Notes: generated by a model not told the origin, from the sequence alone. Positions 42,674 to 51,397 are shown, counted from the first letter of the stretch. The stretch is 64,000 nucleotides of DNA from DASPWW01 sp963756745 (GCA_963756745.1 CAVWOU010000009.1:124001-188000), one strand, 5' to 3'. Made by a program: numbers and translations.

Positions 42674-43585
42674 CTAGCCCACCTTCCCGGTCACGTAGTC
42701 CTCCGTCCGCGGGTCGGACGGGTTGGTGAAGATCTTCTCGGTGTCGTCGTACTCGATGATCCGGCCCCAACGGTGCTGCTCGTCGGCGTCGAGCTCGACG
42801 ATCAGGAAAGCAGTCATGTCGGAGATCCGTGCGGCCTGCTGCATGTTGTGGGTCACAATCACTATCGAGAACTCGTTCTTGAGCTCCAGCATCAGGTCCT
42901 CGATCTTGCCGGTCGAGATCGGGTCGAGCGCCGAGCACGGCTCGTCCATCAGGATCACGTCGGGCTCGACCGCGATGCAGCGCGCGATGCACAGCCGCTG
43001 CTGCTGTCCGCCCGACATCCCGTAAGCGTTGTCGCCGAGACGATCCTTGACCTCGTCCCACAGCGCCGCGCCGTGCAGCGCCTTCTCGACGATGTCGTCC
43101 ATGTTCCCCTTCATGCCCAGCGTACGCGGGCCGAAGGCGATGTTGTCGTAGATCGACTTCGGGAATGGGTTCGGCTTCTGGAACACCATCCCGATCAGCT
43201 TGCGGACCTGGACGGGATCGACGTTCGACGCGTACAGATCGTCGCCGTGGTAAAGGATCTGACCCTCGACGCTCGCTGCTGGGATCAGGTCGTTCATGCG
43301 GTTGAAGCACCGGATCAGCGTGCTCTTGCCGCACCCGGACGGACCGATGAGCGCGGTGATGTTGTGCCGGAAGACGTCGAAGCTGATGTCCCGCACGGCG
43401 GGCTTCCCGCTGTAGGAGACCGTGACGTCCTTGAGCTCGAAGACCTTGTTGCGCCTCTCGGGCTTCTTCCACTTCTCCCCTTCGGAGACAGTGATCGCCT
43501 GGCTCAGGCCGCGGTGGCCTTCCTCGGTCGTGGCGCCCACTTCCTGCTGGGCGCGTCGCTCTTCCTCGGTCATGCGCTCCGTCAC
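42674..43585 (-). CDS. pstB: Phosphate ABC transporter ATP-binding protein PstB
   Basis: A 303-residue ATPase with an N-terminal extension of about 50 charged residues. Walker A is [20 protein letters not shown], the signature [18 protein letters not shown], and Walker [23 protein letters not shown]-terminal [18 protein letters not shown] end is typical for PstB. It drives high-affinity phosphate import with PstA, PstC and PstS. Confidence 0.97.
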   Translation of the reverse strand: MTERMTEEERRAQQEVGATTEEGHRGLSQAITVSEGEKWKKPERRNKVFELKDVTVSYSGKPAVRDISFDVFRHNITALIGPSGCGKSTLIRCFNRMNDLIPAASVEGQILYHGDDLYASNVDPVQVRKLIGMVFQKPNPFPKSIYDNIAFGPRTLGMKGNMDDIVEKALHGAALWDEVKDRLGDNAYGMSGGQQQRLCIARCIAVEPDVILMDEPCSALDPISTGKIEDLMLELKNEFSIVIVTHNMQQAARISDMTAFLIVELDADEQHRWGRIIEYDDTEKIFTNPSDPRTEDYVTGKVG

Positions 43586-43595
43586 TCTAGTTCAC

Positions 43596-44543
43596 CTACC
43601 ACTTCTGTTCGTATCTATTTCGTAGCCAGATCGCAAACGAGTTTAGGATCAGCAGCAGCAGGAGCAGGACGAAGATTCCCGCCGCCGAGAGGACTCGGAA
43701 CTCGTCCTGAGGTCGGGTGGCGTACTGGAAGATCTGCACGGGCAGCGCCGTGTAGCCGCCGCTGAAGAAAGAGGGGTCGAACGTCACGAACGTGGCGGCG
43801 CCGACGAGCAGCAGCGGGGCCGTCTCGCCGATAGCCCTCGACACGGCGAGGATCACCCCCGTCGCGATGCCCGCGATCGACGCCGGCAGCACCTGACGCT
43901 GGATCGTCTGCCACTTCGTGGCTCCGAGGGCAAGCGAGCCTTCGCGGATCGAGCTCGGGACCGCGCGGATCGCCTCGCGCCCGGCGATGATCACGATCGG
44001 CAGCACGAGCAGCGCGAGCGTCAGCGAGCCGGCAGCGGCTACGAAGCCGAGGTCCAGCGGCCCGCGGACGATGAAGCCGAGCCCGAGGATTCCGTAGATG
44101 ATCGAAGGCACGCCGGCGAGGTTCTGGATGTTGAGCTCGATGAGCCGGTTCCACCACTTGTCCCTGTCGCCGTACTCCTCGAGGTAGACTGCCGCGCCGA
44201 CGCCGAGCGGGACGATCAGCACGAGCACTCCCGCCATCAGCAGCAGGCTGCCGAGGATCGCCTGGCGGAATCCGGCGACCGCCGGGTCGCTCGACCCGGG
44301 CTCGGTGATCAGGTCGATGCCGAGCCTGGGCTCGCCCTTTATGAACGCCTGGATCAGGAGCGCGGCGAGTCCGGCCAGGGCGAGGACGATCGCGACGAAC
44401 AGAAGCCCCGAGAACAGCACGTTCTTGATCACGTCCTTGCGCGGCTGGCCCCCCACCACGGACTGGGTGGTCGCCTTCGCGCCGGCGACCGCGAGCCGCT
44501 CCCGCTCGGTGCGGGGCCTGTCGTTGGGAGGCTTGTCGTTCAC
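43596..44543 (-). CDS. pstA: Phosphate ABC transporter permease PstA
   Basis: A 315-residue protein with six helices; the EAA-type loop reads SIREGSLALGATKWQTIQRQ and the conserved NLAGVPSIIYGILGLGFIV segment is present. It overlaps pstC by four bases and pairs with it in the membrane channel for phosphate. Confidence 0.95.
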   Translation of the reverse strand: MNDKPPNDRPRTERERLAVAGAKATTQSVVGGQPRKDVIKNVLFSGLLFVAIVLALAGLAALLIQAFIKGEPRLGIDLITEPGSSDPAVAGFRQAILGSLLLMAGVLVLIVPLGVGAAVYLEEYGDRDKWWNRLIELNIQNLAGVPSIIYGILGLGFIVRGPLDLGFVAAAGSLTLALLVLPIVIIAGREAIRAVPSSIREGSLALGATKWQTIQRQVLPASIAGIATGVILAVSRAIGETAPLLLVGAATFVTFDPSFFSGGYTALPVQIFQYATRPQDEFRVLSAAGIFVLLLLLLILNSFAIWLRNRYEQKW

Positions 44544-45487
44544 TCGTAGACCTGGCGGAACCGGCGCACGAAGCTGATGCTGATGATGTTCAGGATCAGC
44601 GTCATCACGAACAGCACGGCCCCGACGGCGAATATCGTGTCGTACTCGATCGTCCCCTGGGGGATCTCACCGGTCGCGGTCGTCGCGATGAACGCCGTCA
44701 TCGCCTGGACCGACTCGAGCGGGTTGAGCGTCAGGTTCGGCGTGCTCCCCGCGGCAAGCACGACGATCATCGTCTCGCCGACCGCGCGCGAGATCGCAAG
44801 CACGATCGAGGCGACGATTCCCGACAGCGCGGCCGGAAACACGACCCGGGTCGCGACCCGCATCTTTGTCGCTCCCATCGCGTAGGCGCCCTCGCGAAGT
44901 GCACCGGGCACCGCGCGCATCGCGTCCTCGGAGATCGAGGCGATGATCGGCACGACCATCAGACCGATCCCGACCCCGGCGGCGAGCGCGGTGAAGATCG
45001 GCGAGCTCGTGAAGATCTTCTGGATGATCTCGGGGGTGATGAAGGTGACCGCGAAGAACCCGATCGCCACCGTGGGTATCCCCGCCAGGACCTCGAGCGC
45101 CGGCTTGATCACCTTGCGCACGCGGGGGTGCGCGTACTCGCTCAGATAGACGGCCGCGCCGAGCCCGAGCGGGATCCCGAACAGCATTCCCCACAGGACC
45201 ACGTTCAGAGTCCCGACGACAATCTCCAGCACGCCGAAGCTGGCCGGCTCGAACTGGGGCGACCAGTCCGTGCCGAACAGGAAGTCGAACACCGGCACCT
45301 CGGCGAAGAAGCTGATCGTCGGCCCGATCAGCGCGATCACGATCGCCGTCGTCGTGAACACCGACAGGATCGCGCAGAAGGCGAGCAAGGCGTAGATCGC
45401 CTTCTCGCCGTAGCGGGGGCCTGGGGCCTCCAGCCGGCGGGAGGGAACACCCACCGCGCCGGAGGCCGCCATTTCCCGTCCTTCCAT
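44540..45487 (-). CDS. pstC: Phosphate ABC transporter permease PstC
   Basis: A 315-residue protein with six helices, a LEVLAGIPTVAIGFFAVTFI segment, and the EAA loop ALREGAYAMGATKMRVATR. An alternative ATG lies at 45472. It follows pstS by 45 bp and is part of pstSCAB-phoU. Confidence 0.95.
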   Translation of the reverse strand: MEGREMAASGAVGVPSRRLEAPGPRYGEKAIYALLAFCAILSVFTTTAIVIALIGPTISFFAEVPVFDFLFGTDWSPQFEPASFGVLEIVVGTLNVVLWGMLFGIPLGLGAAVYLSEYAHPRVRKVIKPALEVLAGIPTVAIGFFAVTFITPEIIQKIFTSSPIFTALAAGVGIGLMVVPIIASISEDAMRAVPGALREGAYAMGATKMRVATRVVFPAALSGIVASIVLAISRAVGETMIVVLAAGSTPNLTLNPLESVQAMTAFIATTATGEIPQGTIEYDTIFAVGAVLFVMTLILNIISISFVRRFRQVYE

Positions 45488-45532
45488 CGCGGCCTAGCTC
45501 GCAGGCAGCTCGTCGCTTCGCCTATTCACCGA

Positions 45533-46507
45533 TCAACCGCCGCCGAGGCTCGCCACCTCGTCCTGGGACTCGCTGAGCTGCTCGTCGGTCATCGGGATGA
45601 ACCCGATCTGCGTGGCGACGTCGTTGACGTTGTCGACGTAGTACGCGATGAACGCCTGTACCGTCTCGTCTTGGAGCGCCTCCGAGGACGGGTAGATGAA
45701 CAGCGGCCGCCCGAGCGGGCTGTAGGTCCCGTCCTGGACCGTCTCCTCCGATGGCGCGACGCAGCCGTCGCCGCCGTCGATTTCGAGCGCCTTGATCGTG
45801 TCCTGGTTCTCCACGTAGAACGAGTAGCCGAAGTAGCCCATCCCGCCGGGAGAGCCCTGGACGCCGGTCACGGTCGCGTTGTCGTCCTCGCCGACGTTGT
45901 TGTAGTCGGTCCGCTGCACCCCCTCCTCACCGTTGATCGCCTCGGTGAAGTAGTCGAACGTCCCCGAGTCCGTCCCGGGTCCGTACAGGTCCAGCGACTC
46001 CGAATAGTCCGCGTCGAGGTTCTTGATCTGGTCCCAGCTGTCGATTGTCGAGCCCTTGTCCCAGACCGAGCTCACCTGCTCGACCGTCATGCAGGTGACG
46101 GGATTGTCGGGATTGACGACGACGGACAGGGCGTCGTTCGCCACCTGGACCTCCTCGTACTCGACGCCGCCCTCCTGGCACGCCTTCTTCTCGGGGGCCT
46201 CGATCGCTCGCGAGGCGTCGTTCGCGTCGGTCTCGCCGGCGCAGAACTTCTCGAACCCGCCGCTCGTCCCGGAGGTTCCGACCGACACGCGGACGTCCGG
46301 ATTGGCCGTCTGGAAGTCCTCGGCGATGCGCTCCGTGAGCGGCCCGACGGTGCTCGAGCCGTCGATCGTGATCTCGCCGGAAAGCCCTTCCGGTGTCGTG
46401 CCGGCGCTGCCGCTGTCATCGTCGTCGTCGTCACCACCGCACGCGGCGAGCCCAAGCGCCAGAACGACGCAGCCGGCCACGGCGAACATCCACTTGCGTG
46501 AAGTCAC
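45533..46507 (-). CDS. pstS: Phosphate-binding lipoprotein PstS
   Basis: A 324-residue lipoprotein. The signal peptide ends in the lipobox LAAC at Cys23, followed by an Asp-rich linker. The binding site motif ITIDGSSTVGPLTERIAED, the middle SGTSGGFEKFCAGETDAND and the PDNPVTCMTVEQVSSVW region are those of PstS. It captures phosphate outside the membrane. A Pho box and -10 box lie 130-170 bases upstream, so this gene should be strongly induced by phosphate limitation. Confidence 0.96.
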   Translation of the reverse strand: MTSRKWMFAVAGCVVLALGLAACGGDDDDDDSGSAGTTPEGLSGEITIDGSSTVGPLTERIAEDFQTANPDVRVSVGTSGTSGGFEKFCAGETDANDASRAIEAPEKKACQEGGVEYEEVQVANDALSVVVNPDNPVTCMTVEQVSSVWDKGSTIDSWDQIKNLDADYSESLDLYGPGTDSGTFDYFTEAINGEEGVQRTDYNNVGEDDNATVTGVQGSPGGMGYFGYSFYVENQDTIKALEIDGGDGCVAPSEETVQDGTYSPLGRPLFIYPSSEALQDETVQAFIAYYVDNVNDVATQIGFIPMTDEQLSESQDEVASLGGG

Positions 46508-46637
46508 AAACTGCTCCTTTGTGGTTGATCGATGGCTTTGATCGGTGTGCTGTGGCTGGGGGACACACGGTGCCGATCGGTGGATGGGCGCATGGGATCC
46601 CCAGGGGGGCGACGCTAGTCAGTCGCCGCGGGGCACC

Positions 46638-46678
46638 TTGTTACATCGGCGTGGCGCTGTTGTGAATAACCGGTGAAC
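46638..46678 (-). promoter_or_regulatory. Pho box and promoter of pstS
   Basis: Two 11-base units, GTTCACCGGTT (46678-46668) and ATTCACAACAG (46667-46657), match the PhoP/PhoB direct repeat. After 13 bases comes the -10-like TAACAA (46643-46638), which is the expected geometry. Transcription would start near 46630, giving a leader of about 120 bases. Confidence 0.68.
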
Positions 46679-46692
46679 AGGGAGGAACCGGC

Positions 46693-46911
46693 TTACGCGG
46701 CGCGACGGTCCTGGTCGGAGCCCCAACCGCGGCGGCGCCGGTGGGCCCGCCTGATGTATGAGGCGCATCGGGCATGGGCGTACTTCCCGGGCCACGCCCT
46801 GACCCGCTCGTGGGCCGCGGTCACCGGCCGCCCGCAGACCGGACAGGTGTCGACGATCGAGGCGCGTCCTCCGATCCGACTCAGCGCCCTCTTCACGGCT
46901 CGGTCGTCCAT
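46693..46911 (-). CDS. Small zinc-ribbon-like protein
   Basis: A 72-residue basic protein with VDTCPVCGRPVTAAHERVRA in the middle and YAHARCASYIRRAHRRRR near the end. Two Cys in CPVCG, plus a His and Cys in AHARC, could hold one zinc ion. I do not know the family. The gene lies between pstS and the PhoB-like regulator, and Pho-box-like repeats end 42 bases before its ATG. It has no strong ribosome site. The residue pattern and position argue that it is real. Confidence 0.5.
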   Translation of the reverse strand: MDDRAVKRALSRIGGRASIVDTCPVCGRPVTAAHERVRAWPGKYAHARCASYIRRAHRRRRGWGSDQDRRAA

Positions 46912-46952
46912 CGCGATCGAGACTAGGACCGGCCGCTAAGCGGCGTGTGTCC

Positions 46953-46985
46953 CGCGCGTGAACCGGCGTTAAAAGTGCCGTGAAG
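46953..46985 (-). promoter_or_regulatory. Pho-box-like repeats before the zinc-ribbon gene
   Basis: Three 11-base units on the minus strand: CTTCACGGCAC, TTTTAACGCCG, GTTCACGCGCG. Two carry the TTCAC core in phase. They lie in the 80-bp gap between the stop of the response regulator gene and the ATG at 46911, pointing toward the small gene. Confidence 0.5.
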
Positions 46986-46991
46986 GCGCCG

Positions 46992-47816
46992 CTAAGGGCG
47001 CGGCCTGGAGCGCGCCTTGGCCGCGACCTTCGCGCCGTCCGAGATCTCGGGCTCCGTGATCGGCTCCACGGCCTCGATTGCGGTCGGCTCCCCGTCGCCC
47101 CCCTCGAGCGTCCCCTCCGGCTCGAACCGGTAGCCGACGCCGAAGTGGGTGTGGATGTACTCCCACCCCGCGGACAGCTTCTCCAGCTTGCGGCGCAGCT
47201 TGCGGACGAACACGTCGACGGAGCGGTCGCCGTGCGCCATCGCGTAGCCCCACACGCGCTGGTAGATCTCCTCCCGCTCGATCACCTTCCCCCGCGCCTC
47301 GGCGAGCACGTGCAGGAGCTCGAACTCCCGCCGGGTGAGGCCGACCGACTGCCCGCTGACGAAGGCCTGGAACTGATCCGGGCGGATCTCGAGCTCGCCG
47401 GCGACGAGCGGTCCGACGTCGGCGCTGGCCCGGCCGCGCCTGCGGCGCCGAACGACCGCCTCGATCCGCGCCATCGCCTCTTCCGGATGGGTTGGCTTGT
47501 TGATCCAGTCGTCCGCGCCGAGCCGAAGGCCCCGCACCCGCTGAGCGACCGTTGAGCCGCCGGTGCACACGATGACGCCGAGGTCGGGGAGCATCCCGCA
47601 CACCCGGTCGAGGAAGCTCCACCCCTCGGGGCCGAGCACGGAGGGATCGACGAGGAGCGCGTTGAGCTTCATCGCGACGAGCTCTTCGGTCGGGACGCCG
47701 CTGCTCAGCACCCGACACTCCCAACCGGCCGCGTCGAGGCGCTTGGTGAGCACGCGGACGAATCCGCTGTCGGTGTCGATTACGGCAAGCCGCACTGTTC
47801 CAGTCTGTGTGCTCAT
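46992..47816 (-). CDS. OmpR/PhoB-type response regulator
   Basis: A 274-residue regulator. The receiver (residues 8-120) has the acidic residues Asp14 and Asp16, phosphate acceptor Asp57 in NALLVDPS, and Lys in DWINKPTHP. The winged-helix domain (about 135-230) shows LTRREFELLHVLAEARGKVI, VDVFVRKLRRKLEKL and YIHTHFGVGYRFEP, as in PhoB, PhoP and RegX3. A 40-residue acidic/Lys tail follows. No histidine kinase gene is adjacent. Its place beside pst and the Pho boxes makes it the likely Pho regulator. Confidence 0.88.
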   Translation of the reverse strand: MSTQTGTVRLAVIDTDSGFVRVLTKRLDAAGWECRVLSSGVPTEELVAMKLNALLVDPSVLGPEGWSFLDRVCGMLPDLGVIVCTGGSTVAQRVRGLRLGADDWINKPTHPEEAMARIEAVVRRRRRGRASADVGPLVAGELEIRPDQFQAFVSGQSVGLTRREFELLHVLAEARGKVIEREEIYQRVWGYAMAHGDRSVDVFVRKLRRKLEKLSAGWEYIHTHFGVGYRFEPEGTLEGGDGEPTAIEAVEPITEPEISDGAKVAAKARSRPRP

Positions 47817-47912
47817 AAAGCCAACCCTGCCTCGCCTACCCCGCGCACGACGACCGCTCCCGTGGCCATCCTGCGGCTGATCTTACAGGCGCGCCCAACG
47901 GCTAAATGTCGC

Positions 47913-47934
47913 GTTAACAGGTATTTCACAACCC
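47913..47934. promoter_or_regulatory. Pho-box-like repeats upstream of the response regulator
   Basis: On the plus strand GTTAACAGGTA and TTTCACAACCC form two in-phase 11-base units; on the minus strand the same bases read TTGTGAAATAC and CTGTTAAC, also similar to an E. coli Pho box. It could serve autoregulation of the regulator gene (minus strand, start 47816) or a plus-strand transcript ending at the hairpin near 48080. Confidence 0.45.
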
Positions 47935-47945
47935 GAAAGATGCAA

Positions 47946-48089
47946 AAAGCGGGAACCGAGCGGATCGAATTATCCGGATGTTTACCCCCACACACCCCGC
48001 GAACGTCAGGCTAACTCCGCTCACGAGACTCCTCTCTCGTCAGCGCGCGCGCGACCCTCTCCCTGCCCCAGGGTCGCGCGCCTCGTTTT
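47946..48089 (+). ncRNA. Candidate small RNA in the 311-bp gap
   Basis: The 311 bases between the response regulator and wecB hold no convincing ORF. On the plus strand there is a Pho-box-like element (47913-47934), a small hairpin (ACGAGA with TCTCGT, 48023-48040) and then a strong intrinsic terminator (48047-48089), although no plus-strand gene precedes it. That layout fits a short phosphate-responsive RNA. The promoter -10 box is not clear, and exact ends are a guess. Confidence 0.2.
48047..48089 (+). terminator. Intrinsic terminator hairpin
   Basis: Perfect 12-base arms, GCGCGCGACCCT (48047-48058) and AGGGTCGCGCGC (48070-48081), with an 11-base loop; CTCGTTTTA follows on the plus strand. 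On the minus strand it lies after wecB but without a T-run, so it may act in both directions with unequal strength. Confidence 0.55.
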
Positions 48090-48127
48090 AGCACTGAAGT
48101 AGGGGTTCGATAGCCACGATTCCCGCT

Positions 48128-49195
48128 CTAACCGGCGATCACGTCGGCGACGCGCTCGGACGCACGGCCGTCCCACAGCGGCGGGGCATCCGGGCGCTCG
48201 CGGGCGTCGCCTGCCAGCCGCCCCGGAATCTCGGTGATCCGTGCCGGATCGAGACCGAGAACGGTGTTGGTTCCGGCCCGCACGGTGACCGGGCGCTCGG
48301 TGTTGGCGCGCAGCGTGAAGCAGGGGATCCCGAGGTAGGTGGTCTCCTCCTGGATCCCGCCCGAGTCGGTGAGCACCGCGGCCGCGTCCGCTTCGAGCGA
48401 GAGGAAGTCGAGGTATCCGACCGGGTCGGTGAGCATGACGCCGGGGTGCTCGTCGTCGCGTCCGAGCATCTTTCGCGTCCGGGGATGGACCGGGAACACG
48501 ACTGGGAGCTCTCGCCCGACCTCCGCCAGGCTCCGCATCGCGTCCGCGAGCAGCGGGCCGTCGACGAGCGCAGGGCGGTGCAACGTGACGAGCACGTATC
48601 GCCCAGGTTCGAGCCCGAGTCGCTGCGGCGCCCCGGCGGAGCGAAAGCGGTCCTCGAGCGAGACCAGGGTGTCGATCATCGTGTTGCCGACGAAATGCAT
48701 GCGCTCGTCCGGCACCCCTTCGCGACGCAGGTTCTCCTCGGCGTCCTCCGAGTGCATGAACAGGAGGTCCGAGAGCTGGTCCGTGACGACGCGGTTGATC
48801 TCCTCGGGCATCGAGCGATCGAAGCTGCGCAGGCCGGACTCGACGTGCCCGAGCCGGATCTCCATCTTCGCCGCGGTGAGCGCCGCCGCGAGCGTCGAGT
48901 TGACGTCGCCAGGGACCAGGACGAGATCGGGGGTTTCGTTGCCGAGGACCGGCTCGAGCCGCTCGATCACGCGAGCGGTCTGCTCGCCGTGGGACCCCGA
49001 CCCGACACCGAGCATGTGATCCGGGGGCGGGACGCCGAGCTCGTCGAGGAAGATCTCCGACATCAGGCGGTCGTAGTGCTGACCGGTGTGGACGATCGCG
49101 TGGCGGCCATCCGGGAGGCGGCGGCGCAGCGCCGCGATCACCGGCGCCATCTTGACGAAGTTCGGGCGCGTCCCGACGACGTAGACGATCCGCAC
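48128..49195 (-). CDS. wecB: UDP-N-acetylglucosamine 2-epimerase (non-hydrolysing)
   Basis: A 355-residue GT-B-fold enzyme: IVYVVGTRPNFVKMAPVI, VHTGQHYDRLMSEIF, PDLVLVPGDVNSTLAAALTA, LGHVESGLRS, and the UDP site AVLTDSGGIQEETTYLGIPC. It interconverts UDP-GlcNAc and UDP-ManNAc for cell-surface polymers. The GTG start lies three bases after the phhB stop. The downstream UDP-ManNAc dehydrogenase often paired with it is not in this window. Confidence 0.95.
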   Translation of the reverse strand: MRIVYVVGTRPNFVKMAPVIAALRRRLPDGRHAIVHTGQHYDRLMSEIFLDELGVPPPDHMLGVGSGSHGEQTARVIERLEPVLGNETPDLVLVPGDVNSTLAAALTAAKMEIRLGHVESGLRSFDRSMPEEINRVVTDQLSDLLFMHSEDAEENLRREGVPDERMHFVGNTMIDTLVSLEDRFRSAGAPQRLGLEPGRYVLVTLHRPALVDGPLLADAMRSLAEVGRELPVVFPVHPRTRKMLGRDDEHPGVMLTDPVGYLDFLSLEADAAAVLTDSGGIQEETTYLGIPCFTLRANTERPVTVRAGTNTVLGLDPARITEIPGRLAGDARERPDAPPLWDGRASERVADVIAG

Positions 49196-49198
49196 CAG

Positions 49199-49492
49199 CT
49201 AGGCGCTTAGCGCGTCGATCCGCTTCGCGAGCTCGAAGTCGCTGTTCGTCAGGCCGCCGGCGGCGTGGGTCGTGATCGTGACCCCGACCTCGTCCCACGA
49301 CAGCGAGAGATCGGGGTGGTGGCCCATGTCCTCCGCGGGCTCGACCAGCTTCTGGACGAACCGGACCGAGCCGACGAAGTCGCCGCACTTGAACGTCTTG
49401 GTGATCGTGTCGCCGTCGCGCTCCCAGCCCTCGAGTTCTGCGAGCCGGGATTCGATCGCCTGATCGTCGAGCCGGTCCACGTCCTCATCCAC
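49199..49492 (-). CDS. Pterin-4a-carbinolamine dehydratase
   Basis: A 97-residue PCD/DCoH protein: ELEGWERDGDTITKTF, FVGSVRFVQKLVEPAEDMGH with the active-site His pair in GHHPDLSLSWDEV, and VTITTHAAGGLTNSDFELA. It dehydrates 4a-hydroxy-tetrahydropterins after aromatic hydroxylation. No phenylalanine hydroxylase is near, so it may serve molybdopterin or folate chemistry. It is divergent from the BtuF-like gene. Confidence 0.93.
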   Translation of the reverse strand: MDEDVDRLDDQAIESRLAELEGWERDGDTITKTFKCGDFVGSVRFVQKLVEPAEDMGHHPDLSLSWDEVGVTITTHAAGGLTNSDFELAKRIDALSA

Positions 49493-49550
49493 GACGGAGA
49501 GATTAACGCGGCCTGGCCGACGGCCGCGTCAGATGGCATAGTCGGTGCGG

Positions 49551-50456
49551 ATGCAGATCGCAAGCCTCGTCCCCTCCTCGACGGAGATGCTGTTCGAGCT
49601 CGGGCTCGGCGACGACGTGGTCGCGGTCACACACGAGTGCGACCACCCGACCGAGGCGACCACGCGTCCGCGGCTGACGCGCAGCGTTATCGGCGAGGGA
49701 CTCACGCCGCGCGAGATCGACACCGCCGTGCGCGAGGTGACCGCTCAGGGCCGCGCCCTGTACGAGCTCGACGAACCGGCGCTCGCCCGCCTCGACGTCG
49801 ACCTGATCGTCACCCAGGCGCTGTGCCCGGTGTGCGCGGTCTCCTACGACGACGTCCGCGCGGTGGCCGGCCGGCTCCCGAGCCATCCCGAGGTGGTCTC
49901 ACTCGACCCCGAGACCCTGACGGAGGTGCTCGATGATGCGGTGCGCCTCGCGGACGCGGCCGGCGCGCGCGAGCGGGGCGTCCGGCTGCGAGACGAGCTC
50001 GCGGCCCGGATCGAGGCCGTTCGAGACGCGGTGCCGCGTGGGCCGCGACCGAGCGTCGCGGCGCTGGAGTGGGTCGACCCGCCCTTCATCGGCGGCCACT
50101 GGGTGCCCGACATGATCGCCGCGGCGGGCGGCACGGACCCGCTCGGCGAGCCCGGTCGCAAGTCACGCGAGGCGAGCTGGGAGGAGATCGCCGCCGCGAG
50201 CCCCGACGTCGTGGTGGTGATGCCTTGCGGGCTGTACGCCGACGAGGCGCTCGCCCAGGCGCTCGACCATCGCGACGAGATCGAGTCGCTCGGCGCCGAC
50301 CGCGTGCTCGCGGTCGATGCTGCCGCCTCGTTCTCGCGCCCCGGCCCGCGGCTTGCCGACGGCACCGAGCTGCTCGCCCACCTCCTCCACCCCGAGTCCG
50401 TCCCCGCCCCGCCGGGACTCGGGTGGCGGCCGGTGATGGAGGGAAGCAGGGCGTAG
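49551..50456 (+). CDS. Cobalamin/siderophore-type substrate-binding domain protein
   Basis: A 301-residue protein of the BtuF/TroA helical-backbone fold: IASLVPSSTEMLFELGLGDD, VVAVTHECDHPTEATTRPRL, LDVDLIVTQALCPVCAVSYD, EWVDPPFIGGHWVPDMIAAA and VVVMPCGLYADEALAQA. It has no signal peptide or lipobox, as in the group often annotated cobalamin-binding protein that lacks a transporter nearby. It may work in the cytoplasm. ATG 49551 is preferred over GTG 49545. Confidence 0.85.
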   Translation: MQIASLVPSSTEMLFELGLGDDVVAVTHECDHPTEATTRPRLTRSVIGEGLTPREIDTAVREVTAQGRALYELDEPALARLDVDLIVTQALCPVCAVSYDDVRAVAGRLPSHPEVVSLDPETLTEVLDDAVRLADAAGARERGVRLRDELAARIEAVRDAVPRGPRPSVAALEWVDPPFIGGHWVPDMIAAAGGTDPLGEPGRKSREASWEEIAAASPDVVVVMPCGLYADEALAQALDHRDEIESLGADRVLAVDAAASFSRPGPRLADGTELLAHLLHPESVPAPPGLGWRPVMEGSRA

Positions 50457-50501
50457 AACCGGCGGCTTAGCGCCAGCGAACGACGGCTGGGTAGAGCCTG
50501 C

Positions 50502-51341
50502 CTAGGCCACGCCGGGCGTCGTGCCCATGTCAGCCGCCCACAGGGCGCCGCCGACCGAGACGGCCGCGATCACCAGCAGCCCGAGCACCTCGGGCACGGC
50601 GGCGCCGCCGCGGCGCTCTCCCGCGATGATCACGAACGCCGCCGCCGCGCCGCCCGCGAGCCCGCCGAGGTGGCCGCCGATGCTGATCCCAGGGACGGCG
50701 AAGGTGAACGCCAGGTTCAGGACTACCCACAGCCCGATCTGCGAGGCGAGCTGCTCGACGCCGCGCTATCGCGCGACGAGGAACGTCGCCGCCATGATCC
50801 CGTACACGGCTCCCGACGCGCCGACCGTGAGCTGATCCGGGTCGAGCAGCAGCGCGCCGAACGACCCGGCGAGCAGCGAGACGAAGTAGACGCCGAGCAT
50901 CCGCACGGTGCCGATTCCCTCCTCGAGGATCGTCCCCAATATGTAGAGCACGAACATGTTCAGGAACAGGTGCAGCGGCCCGGCGTGAAGGAAGCCGCTG
51001 GTGACGATCCGGTACCACTCGCCCTGATCGGCGACCGCGGGGCCGAGCAGCCCTCCGTCCGCGATCAGGTTTCCACCGCCCTCGAGCGACCCGGCGCCGC
51101 CCCCGCCGCCGAGCTCGGCGATGAAGATGATTACGTTCAGCGCGATCAGCGAGTAGGTCGCGTAGGGAGTCGACGAGCGGCGGACCGGAAGCGTGCGGGC
51201 CCGCGTGCGCTCGCCGGCGCACTCCGGGCACCGCATCCCGACCGGCGAGTCGTACATGCAGTCGGGACAGATCGGACGGCCGCAACGCGAGCAGGAGACA
51301 TTCGTCTCCCGGTTCGGGTGCCGGTAGCAGGTCTCGGCCAT
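50502..51341 (-). pseudogene. Rhomboid protease with N-terminal zinc ribbon, in-frame TAG
   Basis: The reading frame codes for a 279-residue rhomboid: a B-box/zinc ribbon (CYRHPNRETNVSCSRCGRPI, then CPDCMYDSPVGMRCPECAG), then membrane helices with WYRIVTSGFLHAGPLHLFLN, catalytic Ser176 in TVGASGAVYGIMAA, and the catalytic His in ISIGGHLGGLAGG. Codon 192 is TAG (50766-50768) between FLVAR and RGVEQLASQIGLW; the frame is otherwise intact to the real stop at 50502. CAG to TAG is one transition. A protein ending there would keep Ser but lose His and be inactive. Confidence 0.88.
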
Positions 51342-51397
51342 GGCGCCGGAATGTACAGAGCACCGCCTGGCGCCCCGCCGCCTGGGCGCCGCCGCGC

